This document shows, piece by piece, positions 18,433 through 26,866 of a stretch of 64,000 nt of DNA (position 1 is the stretch's first letter; the number at the start of each line of letters is the position of its first letter). The position numbers and the translations under genes are program-made. Source of the stretch: Butyrivibrio sp. (GTDB lineage: Bacteria > Bacillota > Clostridia > Lachnospirales > Lachnospiraceae); assembly GCA_015056495.1 (NCBI GenBank), contig SVGC01000003.1:93210-157209 (forward strand). The letters are read 5' to 3'. A model generated the notes under the pieces. That model was not told the origin of the DNA and ran no database searches. It saw only the letters and a program-made list of their open reading frames with translations.

Positions 18433-19638
18433 ATGAAACTGAAGATAGCAGTTCTATTTGGTGGAAATAGTACAGAACACGAGATATCAATCATATCTGC
18501 TATTCAGGCTATGGGTTACATCAATAGAGATAAATATGATGTAATTCCTGTTTATATAACCAAGAACAGCGATTATTATGTAGGAGAATTTATAGACAAG
18601 ATCGAAGAATATACACATATTCCAGATCTTCTTAAAAAGAGCACTAAAGTAGTATGGATCAAGGATGGAGATAAGGTAAGTCTTGTCAGATATCCTATGA
18701 AGAAATTTGGCAATAACGTTATTTCTGATATTGATATTGCATTTCCAATCGTACATGGTACTAACGTTGAAGATGGTGTACTTCAGGGATTTTTACAGAC
18801 ACTTGGACTTCCTGTAGTAGGCTGCGATGTATTATCATCTGCAGTTGGAATGAACAAATATGTTATGAAGACAGTTCTCAAGGACAATGGTATACCTGTT
18901 CTTGATTGCCTTTGCTTTACTTGGAAGGATTACGAAGACAGCGAAGCTCTTATAAATAAGATCGAGGCTAAGTTATCTTATCCTGTAATTGTAAAACCAG
19001 TTAACCTTGGATCAAGTATCGGTATCAGCAAGGCTAAAAATCAGGAAGAGCTTAAAGAAGCTCTTGATACAGCATTTGAATTTGCTAAGAGAGTACTTGT
19101 TGAGCCAGCTATTACCAATCTTAAGGAAATCAACTGTTCAGTACTTGGAGATTATGAAAGTGCACAGGCTTCTGAATGCGAAGAGCCTGTTAATGCCAGC
19201 GATATCTTAAGCTTTGAAGATAAGTACATGAAGGGCGGTAAGGGCGCTAAAGGTGCCAAGACTGGTGGCAGCAAGGGTATGGCATCTCTTTCAAGAAAGA
19301 TCCCTGCTGATATCAGTAGCGAGACTCGTGAGCAGATCAGAACTATGGCAGTAGAAGCTTTCAAATGCCTTGAGTGCTCTGGCGTATCACGTATTGACTT
19401 TATGATCGATATGGATACAAATAAGATATATTTAAATGAGATCAATACTATTCCTGGTTCACTTTCCTTCTATTTATGGGAACCACTTGGAATGAAATAT
19501 GAAGAACTTTTGGAAAAAATGATCCAGATTGCATTGAAACAGGATAGAGAAAACCACAAGGTTGTATTCTCTTTTGAGACTAACGTTCTTGAAGGAGTTA
19601 AACTTGGCGGCGGATCAAAGACTGGTAGCAAGATGTAA
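18433..19638 (+). CDS. ddl: D-alanine-D-alanine ligase with Gly/Lys insertion
   Basis: A 401-aa ATP-grasp ligase. Family motifs: LFGGNSTEHEIS (N-terminal), FPIVHGTNVEDGVLQG, VIVKPVNLGSSIGIS and the Mg-binding NEINTIPG near 335-342. The omega-loop region reads FEDKYM; the KY pair is that of D-Ala-D-Ala rather than D-lactate ligases. Directly after it lies an extra segment at about 267-288 rich in Gly and Lys (MKGGKGAKGAKTGGSKGM), and the protein ends in a similar GGGSKTGSKM tail. Both lie outside the usual core, making the protein longer than typical Ddl. I chose the ATG at 18433, with GGAGG at 18423; the upstream TTG overlaps that site. It lies 39 bp after the MurF-like gene. Confidence 0.9.
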   Translation: MKLKIAVLFGGNSTEHEISIISAIQAMGYINRDKYDVIPVYITKNSDYYVGEFIDKIEEYTHIPDLLKKSTKVVWIKDGDKVSLVRYPMKKFGNNVISDIDIAFPIVHGTNVEDGVLQGFLQTLGLPVVGCDVLSSAVGMNKYVMKTVLKDNGIPVLDCLCFTWKDYEDSEALINKIEAKLSYPVIVKPVNLGSSIGISKAKNQEELKEALDTAFEFAKRVLVEPAITNLKEINCSVLGDYESAQASECEEPVNASDILSFEDKYMKGGKGAKGAKTGGSKGMASLSRKIPADISSETREQIRTMAVEAFKCLECSGVSRIDFMIDMDTNKIYLNEINTIPGSLSFYLWEPLGMKYEELLEKMIQIALKQDRENHKVVFSFETNVLEGVKLGGGSKTGSKM

Positions 19639-19645
19639 AAAAATT

Positions 19646-19677
19646 AGGGTTGTCACATTTTATAATGTGGCAACCCT
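19646..19677 (-). terminator. Bidirectional terminator between ddl and plsC
   Basis: AGGGTTGTCACATT (19646-19659) pairs perfectly with AATGTGGCAACCCT (19664-19677) apart from one wobble. Read on the minus strand the stem is followed by AATTTTTT, so it is best for plsC; on the plus strand the T run is short but it probably serves ddl too. Confidence 0.85.
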
Positions 19678-19696
19678 TTGTTGTGCTTAGGATTTA

Positions 19697-20431
19697 TCAG
19701 ATAAGTGATTTATTAGCCTGATATTTTTCAAGGATGATAGTACGTACATAATCATCAATATTTTTAAGCTCTTCTTTTGAAAGTTCATTTAAGTAAATAG
19801 GTTTGCAATATTCAACCACAACATGAGCAGGTCTTATAGCCCATGGATGAGCTTCAAAGATGTCATCTGTATTATTTACTACGACAGGAATAATAGGGCA
19901 GCCCGCTTTTTGAGCTATTTTAAATGAACCCTTGTGGAAATCAATAAGGTCCTGATCTGTTCTGTTTCTGGTTCCTTCAGGATAGATGGTCATTGATGTT
20001 CCGTTTTTTACCTGATCAATTGCTGTAAGAATGATCTGCAGACCCTGACGGATATCGTCTCTATCAAGGAACAGACAGTCAAGATATTTCATCCAGCGGC
20101 TCAGGATAGGAACTTTTGTCATTTCTTTTTTGGCAATATAACCTGTGAGTCTAGGAACTCTTGAATAGGTGATGACGATATCAAAATAACTGCGGTGGTT
20201 ACCAACATATAAAACAGGTGTATCTGTCGGAACATTTTCTTCTCCGCGGATATCGATCTTGGCTCCAGTCAGGAACAGGATGCATTTGAATCCCCACTGT
20301 ACAAAAGAAAGTGATATTTCTTTTGCTTTCTTAAGCTGGGATTTACTCATTATGAAGAGCACCAACTGGATTGGAAGACTTACTAATAAATAAATGACTA
20401 AATAAAGTACTATGATAATTAACCGAAGCAT
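19697..20431 (-). CDS. plsC: 1-acyl-sn-glycerol-3-phosphate acyltransferase
   Basis: A 244-aa membrane enzyme that makes phosphatidic acid from lysophosphatidic acid. A hydrophobic N-terminal segment (about 1-28) is followed by the acyltransferase motifs NHRSYFD (78-84, catalytic H79 and D84), FLDRDD and YPEGTRNR (150-157). The length is typical. It is the only minus-strand gene between 9,100 and 25,000, set off by its own terminator. Phospholipid synthesis is the expected role; a specialised acyl acceptor cannot be excluded. Confidence 0.92.
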   Translation of the reverse strand: MLRLIIIVLYLVIYLLVSLPIQLVLFIMSKSQLKKAKEISLSFVQWGFKCILFLTGAKIDIRGEENVPTDTPVLYVGNHRSYFDIVITYSRVPRLTGYIAKKEMTKVPILSRWMKYLDCLFLDRDDIRQGLQIILTAIDQVKNGTSMTIYPEGTRNRTDQDLIDFHKGSFKIAQKAGCPIIPVVVNNTDDIFEAHPWAIRPAHVVVEYCKPIYLNELSKEELKNIDDYVRTIILEKYQANKSLI

Positions 20432-20534
20432 ATTTTCTCCATTGTTTAGAATAAATTTTTTAGGTACAATCGGGTATAGTATACGAGTAATATTTGTACA
20501 TTACAATTATAATCTACAAAAAGGAGTTTAGAAA

Positions 20535-21803
20535 GTGTATCTGATCAGAAATGGTTACATGATAGACCCTGCAAGTGGTACAGAGGGTGTAAGGGATATC
20601 GTTATTGAAGATGGAAAAATAGCAAAGATCACTAGTCACTATGATGGCACAGTATATGAAGAAATTGATGCTACAGGAAAAGTAGTGGCACCGGGACTTG
20701 TAGATGGGCATGTTCATTTTAGAGATCCGGGATTTACATATAAAGAAGACATATATTCAGGAGCTGCAGCTGCCGCAAAAGGCGGTTTTACCAGCGTTGT
20801 AATGATGGGCAATACAGAGCCGCATATGGATAATCCACAGACTCTAGAAGAGGTTTTGAAAAAAGGCGCAGAGACAGGGATAAAGGTCTATGCATGTGCG
20901 AATGTTACTAGAGATATGAAGGGCCAGGAGCTTGTGGACATGCAGCAGATGATAGATGCCGGAGCAGTTCTTTTTACTGATGATGGCAAGCCTGTTATGA
21001 GTGAAGAGATCATGAAAAAAGCATGTGCTCAGGCTGCAAAAGTTGGAAAAGTCATCAGTCTTCATGAGGAAGATCCTCAATATATAACTGATAATGGTAT
21101 CAATGCTGGTCCTGTAGCAGAAAAGCTTGGTATAACAGGCTCTCCACGCCAGGCAGAGATATCAATGGTTGAGAGAGATATCAAGATTGCCACGGAGAGC
21201 GGTGCAGAGATCACAATCCAGCACATTAGTGCGGCTGAGTCCGTAGAACTTATAAGACAGGCCAGAAAGAAATATCCTGGAATCCATGCAGAAGCAACTC
21301 CTCATCATTTTACACTTACTCAGGAAGCAGTATTAAAATATGGCACATTGGCCAAAATGAATCCGCCTCTTAGGGAAGAAAGTGACAGACAGGCTATCAT
21401 TGAAGGCCTAAAGGATGGAACGATAGAGATGATCGCAACAGATCATGCTCCGCATGCATCATATGAAAAAGAAAAAGGAATAAAGGAAGCTCCAAGTGGC
21501 ATCACAGGTCTCGAAACCTCACTTGGTCTTGGCGTCAGAGAACTGGTAAATACAGGCAGATTGACAATGATGGAACTTTTGACAAGAATGACTATTGGAC
21601 CGGCCAGAGTATACGGACTTGATGCAGGACAGATAAAAGAAGGCGGTGCGGCAGATCTTGTTATTTTTGATCCTAAAGAAAGCGAGATTTATTCTAATAG
21701 TTTATCAAAGTCAACAAATACACCATTTTTATCACAGGAAATTCCTGCAGTGATATATTATACTATATGCGACGGTAACATAGTTTACAGTAAGAAACTA
21801 TGA
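20535..21803 (+). CDS. pyrC: Dihydroorotase
   Basis: A 422-aa class I dihydroorotase, the third step of pyrimidine synthesis (carbamoyl-aspartate to dihydroorotate). Zinc-site motifs are DGHVHFRDPG (H59, H61), SLHEED, IQHISAAESV and the catalytic ATDHAPH; the binuclear site appears complete. The start is GTG at 20535, preceded by AAAGGAG at the right distance. It opens a run pyrC-pyrK-pyrD with short gaps. No PyrR-type attenuator hairpin was seen in the 100 bp upstream, only a TATAAT at 20508-20513. Confidence 0.95.
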   Translation: MYLIRNGYMIDPASGTEGVRDIVIEDGKIAKITSHYDGTVYEEIDATGKVVAPGLVDGHVHFRDPGFTYKEDIYSGAAAAAKGGFTSVVMMGNTEPHMDNPQTLEEVLKKGAETGIKVYACANVTRDMKGQELVDMQQMIDAGAVLFTDDGKPVMSEEIMKKACAQAAKVGKVISLHEEDPQYITDNGINAGPVAEKLGITGSPRQAEISMVERDIKIATESGAEITIQHISAAESVELIRQARKKYPGIHAEATPHHFTLTQEAVLKYGTLAKMNPPLREESDRQAIIEGLKDGTIEMIATDHAPHASYEKEKGIKEAPSGITGLETSLGLGVRELVNTGRLTMMELLTRMTIGPARVYGLDAGQIKEGGAADLVIFDPKESEIYSNSLSKSTNTPFLSQEIPAVIYYTICDGNIVYSKKL

Positions 21804-21827
21804 TCAAATAACCAATTGGAGAAAAAT

Positions 21828-22622
21828 ATGGCAAAGAAGAAAAAAATTGAAGCACTAGTTATGTCACAAAAGATGCTTGCTGATGGCATCCTCGATATGT
21901 GGATAGCTACTCCACTGGCTGAACATGCAAGACCTGGTCAGTTCATAGGAATATATCCTATCGATCAGACCAAGCTACTTCCAAGACCTATCAGTATCTG
22001 CGAGATAAGTGCAGAGAAGGATGCTATGAGGCTTGTCTACAGGATCAGTGGAAAAGGAACTGCAGAATTTGCTCTTTATCAGCAGGGACAGCATGTTCAG
22101 ATAATAGGCATACTTGGAGACAATGGATTTCCTGTTGAAGAAGCAGATGGAAAAAAGGTGCTCATAATGGGTGGAGGTATAGGCGTTCCACCACTTCTTG
22201 AATTGTCAAAACAGATAAATTCAAAGGGCAATGCCAAGTCTATTGATATTGTCATGGGATATAGAAACAGTGATACTTTCCTTGGAGAGGATTTTAAACA
22301 ATATGGACAGCTCCATATTGCTACAGAAGACGGTAGTGTTGGAACTAAAGGCAATGTATTAGATGCTGTAAGGGAAGAAATGATCGATGCAGACATCATC
22401 TATGCATGTGGTCCAATGCCTATGCTCAGAGCTATCAAAGTTTATGCGGCAGAAAAAGACATAAAGGCATTCATATCTCTTGAAGAGAGAATGGCTTGTG
22501 GAGTTGGAGCATGCCTTGGATGTGTATGCAAGACAACCAAAAAAGATGAACACTCACATGTTAATAATGCTAGGATCTGTACTGACGGACCAGTGTTTGA
22601 TGCACTTGACGTTGAGATTTAA
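21828..22622 (+). CDS. pyrK: Dihydroorotate dehydrogenase B, electron transfer subunit
   Basis: A 264-aa FAD and [2Fe-2S] protein that passes electrons from PyrD to NAD+. The flavin-binding motif is RPISI (53-57), the NAD-side motif MGGGIGVPP (114-122), and the cluster ligands are C224, C229, C232 and C251 (MACGVGACLGC ... ICTDGPVF). All expected cysteines are present. I chose the ATG at 21828 with TTGGAGA upstream; the TTG at 21816 belongs to the ribosome binding region. It lies 24 bp after pyrC and 15 bp before pyrD, with which it forms the heterotetramer. Confidence 0.95.
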   Translation: MAKKKKIEALVMSQKMLADGILDMWIATPLAEHARPGQFIGIYPIDQTKLLPRPISICEISAEKDAMRLVYRISGKGTAEFALYQQGQHVQIIGILGDNGFPVEEADGKKVLIMGGGIGVPPLLELSKQINSKGNAKSIDIVMGYRNSDTFLGEDFKQYGQLHIATEDGSVGTKGNVLDAVREEMIDADIIYACGPMPMLRAIKVYAAEKDIKAFISLEERMACGVGACLGCVCKTTKKDEHSHVNNARICTDGPVFDALDVEI

Positions 22623-22637
22623 GATGGAGGAATTTTA

Positions 22638-23546
22638 GTGAATACATCAGTAAATATAGCCGGAGTTTCATTTAAAAATCCAGTAACAACAGCATCTGGA
22701 ACTTTTGGATCAGGAATTGAATATTCTGAATTTGTAGACTTAAACAGATTGGGAGCAGTAGTGACCAAGGGTGTTGCCAATGTTCCGTGGCCTGGAAATC
22801 CAACGCCAAGAGTTACAGAGACATACGGTGGTATGTTAAATGCAATTGGCCTTCAGAATCCAGGTGTTGACGTAATGATAGAGCGTGACCTTCCGTTTCT
22901 TGAACAGTTTGATACGAGAGTAATTGTAAATGTTTGTGGAAAAACAGTTGAAGATTATCTTGAGGTTGTGGATAAACTCGCTGATCAGAAAGTCGATATG
23001 CTTGAGATCAATGTATCCTGTCCTAATGTAAAAGAGGGTGCTATTGCCTTTGGACAGAATGCAGATGCTCTTTATAATATTACAAAAGAGATCAAAAAGC
23101 ATGCAAAGCAGCCAGTTATCATGAAGCTGAGTCCAAATGTTACCAGCATAGCAGAGATGGCCAAAGCTGCTGAGGCAGCTGGCGCAGATGCCATATCCCT
23201 TATTAATACGATTACCGGAATGCAGATTGACATCTATAGAAAGAAATTCGTTCTTGCAAATAAGACAGGAGGTCTTTCAGGACCAGCAATCAAGCCGGTT
23301 GCTGTACGAATGGTCTATGAAGCAGCTCATGCAGTTAATATTCCTATTATTGGAATGGGCGGTATCTGTAATGCAGAAGATGCCATTGAGTTCATCATGG
23401 CTGGAGCTACTATGGTAGCAGTAGGTGCCATGAATTTCCATGATCCATATGCAACTATAAAAGTTGTTGAAGGTATAGAGAAATATATGCAGGAGTATGG
23501 CGTAGAGGATATATCTGATCTTAGACTTATAGTTGATAAGCAGTGA
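22638..23546 (+). CDS. pyrD: Dihydroorotate dehydrogenase B, catalytic subunit
   Basis: A 302-aa class 1B dihydroorotate dehydrogenase (FMN) that oxidises dihydroorotate to orotate with PyrK. Motifs include NPVTTASGTFG, the active-site cysteine C128 in INVSCPNV (diagnostic of class 1 enzymes), KLSPNVT and IIGMGGI for FMN phosphate binding. The start is GTG with GGAGG upstream. The pyrK neighbour confirms the NAD-linked 1B type. Confidence 0.95.
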   Translation: MNTSVNIAGVSFKNPVTTASGTFGSGIEYSEFVDLNRLGAVVTKGVANVPWPGNPTPRVTETYGGMLNAIGLQNPGVDVMIERDLPFLEQFDTRVIVNVCGKTVEDYLEVVDKLADQKVDMLEINVSCPNVKEGAIAFGQNADALYNITKEIKKHAKQPVIMKLSPNVTSIAEMAKAAEAAGADAISLINTITGMQIDIYRKKFVLANKTGGLSGPAIKPVAVRMVYEAAHAVNIPIIGMGGICNAEDAIEFIMAGATMVAVGAMNFHDPYATIKVVEGIEKYMQEYGVEDISDLRLIVDKQ

Positions 23547-23586
23547 AATACTATGGTATCAGATCATAGTGTAAATGAGGAATGAA

Positions 23587-24456
23587 ATGATAGTTAAAAA
23601 AGCATATGCAAAGATAAATCTGGGCCTGGATGTACTTGGCAGACGTGATGACGGATATCATATCGTTAAGATGATCATGCAGACAGTAGATCTTCACGAT
23701 GTACTTACTTTTGAAAAAAGAGATGATGGTCAGATAGTTTTTGAATCCGGTTCAGATAAGATACCAAATGATGAAAGTAATCTGGTATGGAAAGTAGCAA
23801 AGCTCTTAAAGGACAAATATAATGCTTCTTTTGGAGTGACGATGACCCTTGAAAAAAATATTCCTGTGGCAGCAGGTATGGCTGGCGGAAGTACAGACGC
23901 TGCAGCTGCGTTTATTGCCCTTAATGAATTATGGAGTCTGAATCTCTCTACAAAAGACCTGTGCGATGATGCTGTGGCTCTCGGAGCAGATATTCCATAT
24001 TGTATTATTGGTGGAACAGCCCTTGCAGAGGGCATTGGTGAAGAACTGACAATATTGCCGGATATGCCTGAATGTAAGATCGTAATAGCCAAGCCTGCTA
24101 TCGATGTATCTACAGGATGGGTTTACAAAACTCTGGATAGCAAAGAGATAGAGGATCATCCTGATATTGATGGAATGATAGAAGCTATTAAGAAGGGCAG
24201 TTTGTCCGGAATCACTGAAAAAATGGGAAATGTACTGCAGACTGTAACAGTTCCGGAGTATCCTGTAATTTCAGATATCAAGAACATCATGAATGAAAAC
24301 GGCGCTATGGAAGCTATGATGAGTGGTAGCGGACCGACAGTATTTGGAATATTTGATAGTGAAGAAAAAGCTCGTAGAGCGTATGATGCCATAAAGGAAA
24401 GCTCTCTTGCACCTGAACTACATATGTCTGCACCTATCAATCCTAATAAGATTTAA
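23587..24456 (+). CDS. ispE: 4-diphosphocytidyl-2-C-methyl-D-erythritol kinase
   Basis: A 289-aa GHMP kinase of the non-mevalonate isoprenoid pathway. It starts KAYAKINLGLDVLGRRDDGYH, carries the ATP-binding glycine loop VAAGMAGGSTDAAAA and ends with the GHMP C-terminal motif MSGSGPTVFGIF. I chose the ATG at 23587 with GAGGAA just upstream; an ATG at 23575 would place that site inside the gene. It follows pyrD after 40 bp and precedes the DUF1934 gene by 15 bp. Confidence 0.95.
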   Translation: MIVKKAYAKINLGLDVLGRRDDGYHIVKMIMQTVDLHDVLTFEKRDDGQIVFESGSDKIPNDESNLVWKVAKLLKDKYNASFGVTMTLEKNIPVAAGMAGGSTDAAAAFIALNELWSLNLSTKDLCDDAVALGADIPYCIIGGTALAEGIGEELTILPDMPECKIVIAKPAIDVSTGWVYKTLDSKEIEDHPDIDGMIEAIKKGSLSGITEKMGNVLQTVTVPEYPVISDIKNIMNENGAMEAMMSGSGPTVFGIFDSEEKARRAYDAIKESSLAPELHMSAPINPNKI

Positions 24457-24471
24457 ATTGGAGATTATATT

Positions 24472-24918
24472 TTGAAAAGAGAAGTACAGATAATACTTAA
24501 AAGTAGGCATGATAGAGCAGGTGAAGCACCTGAGATATCAGAAATAACTGCCAGAGGCTTTTATGAGATAACTGCCGATGGAATCCACCGGATCATTTAT
24601 GATGAGAGTCAGCAGGTTCAGGATGAGAAAGGCAATATTGTTACTGTTAATGCTCAGAATACAGTTCAGATATTTGAACAGAAGGTCGAGATCACAAGAA
24701 GTGGCGATGCTACTTCTCACATGATCTTTAGCCAGGGCAATACACATCCATTAAAGTACAATACGCCTTATGGAATCATCGAGATGGAGATTACTACTAA
24801 TAATCTTGATAAATCCATCAATGAAAAGGTCATCAGACTGAAAGTTGACTATGATCTGAATATGGAAAATCAGACATTATCCAGATCTAGCATTGAATAT
24901 AATATTGATATTCTATGA
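24472..24918 (+). CDS. DUF1934 family beta-barrel protein
   Basis: A 148-aa cytosolic protein that matches the DUF1934 (YwiB-like) pattern: charged start REVQIILKSRHD, then alternating beta strands (ITARGFYEITADGIHRIIY, VQIFEQKVEITRSGD, YGIIEMEI). The family is calycin-like, widespread in Firmicutes and of unknown function. The start is TTG at 24472 with TTGGAGAT about 8 bases upstream. It closes the pyr-ispE operon before a terminator. Confidence 0.8.
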   Translation: MKREVQIILKSRHDRAGEAPEISEITARGFYEITADGIHRIIYDESQQVQDEKGNIVTVNAQNTVQIFEQKVEITRSGDATSHMIFSQGNTHPLKYNTPYGIIEMEITTNNLDKSINEKVIRLKVDYDLNMENQTLSRSSIEYNIDIL

Positions 24919-24940
24919 CATCATTGAATAAATAGTATAA

Positions 24941-24986
24941 AAAAACCATCTAGTCACAAATAGTGTTTCTAGATGGTTTTTGTTTT
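24941..24986. terminator. Bidirectional terminator
   Basis: AAAAACCATCTAG (24941-24953) and CTAGATGGTTTTT (24969-24981) form a 13-bp perfect stem with A- and T-runs on both sides. It lies between converging genes (24918 plus strand, 25003 minus strand) and serves both. Confidence 0.9.
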
Positions 24987-25002
24987 TGCTATTAAATTAT
25001 TA

Positions 25003-25500
25003 TTACTTAACTGGTTTAGCACCTGCTTTTTCCTGAGCTTTAGAAATAAGATTTGACCAGAAACCTTTTTTCTTTTCAGGAATGATCACTTTACCGTGAA
25101 GTGCACGAACTTCTGTTACGTAGATACCGCTGATTGAAGCCTTAACTTCCTTCTTAACAGGAACCTGATCAAAAATGTTATCAGCACAGATAAGGCTCAT
25201 AACCTGATTTCCGATTCTTACTTTAAGGATTGGGAGCTTGGATCTGCGAAGAAGCTTTGGAGTCTGTTCAATGACAGCCTGAGGAAGACCGGCATCTTTC
25301 ATTCTCATTTTTTTCTTGTCGATGATGAGCATTGTGACAGACTGTTTCATAGCTTCAATCTGTGCCTGCTGTTCATCCTGCTTTTTCTGTGCTCTTTTTC
25401 CTAAAAAGTATAAAAGACCAAAAACAGCTATGATGATAACTGCAATAACAACAATAGTAATAAGTGCTGAAGTACTCAACTTAAAACCCTCCATATTCAT
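25003..25500 (-). CDS. Single-pass membrane protein, function unknown
   Basis: A 165-aa protein not matched to a known family. One transmembrane helix (about 12-33, LITIVVIAVIIIAVFGLLYFLG) is followed by a basic, Gln-rich helical stretch (about 34-55) and a compact region with beta character (LPILKVRIGNQVMSLICADNIF, ISGIYVTEVRALHGKVI). The tail is basic. Positive residues follow the helix, so the C-terminal domain is probably cytoplasmic. No good ribosome binding site precedes either ATG (25500 or 25494). It lies alone between converging and diverging neighbours. Confidence 0.65.
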   Translation of the reverse strand: MNMEGFKLSTSALITIVVIAVIIIAVFGLLYFLGKRAQKKQDEQQAQIEAMKQSVTMLIIDKKKMRMKDAGLPQAVIEQTPKLLRRSKLPILKVRIGNQVMSLICADNIFDQVPVKKEVKASISGIYVTEVRALHGKVIIPEKKKGFWSNLISKAQEKAGAKPVK

Positions 25501-25651
25501 ATTTCATGAAATGTATTGTAGCATTCTTTAAAACTGTAAGCAACTTAATAACGAATAAAATACTTTAAACTAATTTGAAGGTATGGTAGTATAAAAATGC
25601 TGTTTTTATAACTTAAAAGCAGGGGGATATTAAGTAAGGAGAAGATATAAA

Positions 25652-26863
25652 ATGAAAAAGAAATTGGTAATGTTATTGGTTGCTGCAATGAGCGTTTCAA
25701 TGCTGGCAGCTTGTTCAAACAATTCTGAAGATACTAGCGATACATCAGATTCAGCAGCATCTGCAGAGGCAAGTGCAGAGGCAAGTGCTGAGACTACAGA
25801 GACAGAAGAAGTAGTAGAATTTGGTGATGAGGCTTATTTAAAGGCTTACACAGCTTCAGATTATGTTACTCTCGGGGAGTATCAGGGAATTGAAGTTGAG
25901 GCAGAGACTCCAGAAGTTACAGAAGAAGAGTTGCAGGAGTACATTGATTATGTTTTATCTCAGGAACTTCAGGAAGTAACAGACAGAGCAGTTCAGACAG
26001 GTGATACTGTTGATATTGATTATGTAGGTAAATATGCTGATACTGGTGAAGCATTTGATGGCGGTTCAGCTGAGGGATATCAGCTTGAAATTGGATCAGG
26101 TACATTCATCGATGGATTTGAAGATGGACTTATTGGTGCTGAAACTGGTGAAGTAAGAGACCTTGAGCTCACTTTCCCTGAAGACTATTCATCAACAGAT
26201 CTTGCAGGCAAAGCTGTAGTATTTACAGTTACAGTTAATCAGATACTTGCTCCAGTAGAAGAGCTGACAGATGAGTATTGTGCAAATCTTGGAATCGAGA
26301 ATGTTAGCGATATTGCAAGCTTTAAGGAATATTTAACAGGCCTTATGCTTGAGAATGAGCAGTCAACATATGATTCTACAGTTCAGAATGCAGTACTTGA
26401 AGCTGTTTTTGATGCTAGTGAATTCAAGGATGTTCCACAGGAAATGGTTGATAGATACCTCTACCTTTACAACAATCAGCTTGATACACTTGCAAGATAT
26501 TACACAGCTATGTATGGAACAGAATATACAGCAGACAGCGTATTATCACAGATCATGGCTTCAGAAGGCTATACAGGTGATGGAGAGACATATTTAAATG
26601 AGCTTGCAGTAAAGACTGTTCAGGAACTGTTAATGGCACAGGCAATTGCTGATGAGCTTGAGATCACAGTTTCAGATGATGAAGTAATGGAAGCAATTAC
26701 TGAATCAATGGCTGGTGCTGCATCATCATATGCAGATGTTGAAGATTATATTTCACAGAATTCTATTGATCTTGAGGCATACAAAGAGAGTCTCATGCAT
26801 GATAAGGTAGTAGAGTATCTTGCAGAAAATGCAAGTGTTGTTGAACCGGAAAGCGAGGAATAA
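25652..26863 (+). CDS. Lipoprotein trigger-factor-like FKBP peptidyl-prolyl isomerase
   Basis: A 403-aa exported protein. Signal peptide with lipobox LAAC (lipidated C21); a Ser/Ala/Glu linker with SAEASAEASAE repeats (about 34-50). The FKBP domain is at about 113-198 (VQTGDTVDIDYVGKY, GYQLEIGSGTFIDGFEDGL, VRDLELTFPEDY). A trigger-factor-type helical C-terminal domain follows (about 203-395). The FKBP and C-terminal parts follow trigger factor closely, but the ribosome-binding N-terminal domain is absent and replaced by the lipoprotein anchor. The expected role is folding of secreted proteins at the outer face of the membrane. AAGGAGA precedes the ATG. asnS follows after 3 bp. Confidence 0.85.
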   Translation: MKKKLVMLLVAAMSVSMLAACSNNSEDTSDTSDSAASAEASAEASAETTETEEVVEFGDEAYLKAYTASDYVTLGEYQGIEVEAETPEVTEEELQEYIDYVLSQELQEVTDRAVQTGDTVDIDYVGKYADTGEAFDGGSAEGYQLEIGSGTFIDGFEDGLIGAETGEVRDLELTFPEDYSSTDLAGKAVVFTVTVNQILAPVEELTDEYCANLGIENVSDIASFKEYLTGLMLENEQSTYDSTVQNAVLEAVFDASEFKDVPQEMVDRYLYLYNNQLDTLARYYTAMYGTEYTADSVLSQIMASEGYTGDGETYLNELAVKTVQELLMAQAIADELEITVSDDEVMEAITESMAGAASSYADVEDYISQNSIDLEAYKESLMHDKVVEYLAENASVVEPESEE

Positions 26864-26866
26864 AAA

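Noticed and set aside
20440..20534. PyrR-binding attenuator upstream of pyrC
   Set aside because: No terminator/antiterminator pair or conserved PyrR-binding loop was visible; only a short GTATA-G-TATAC symmetry and a TATAAT.
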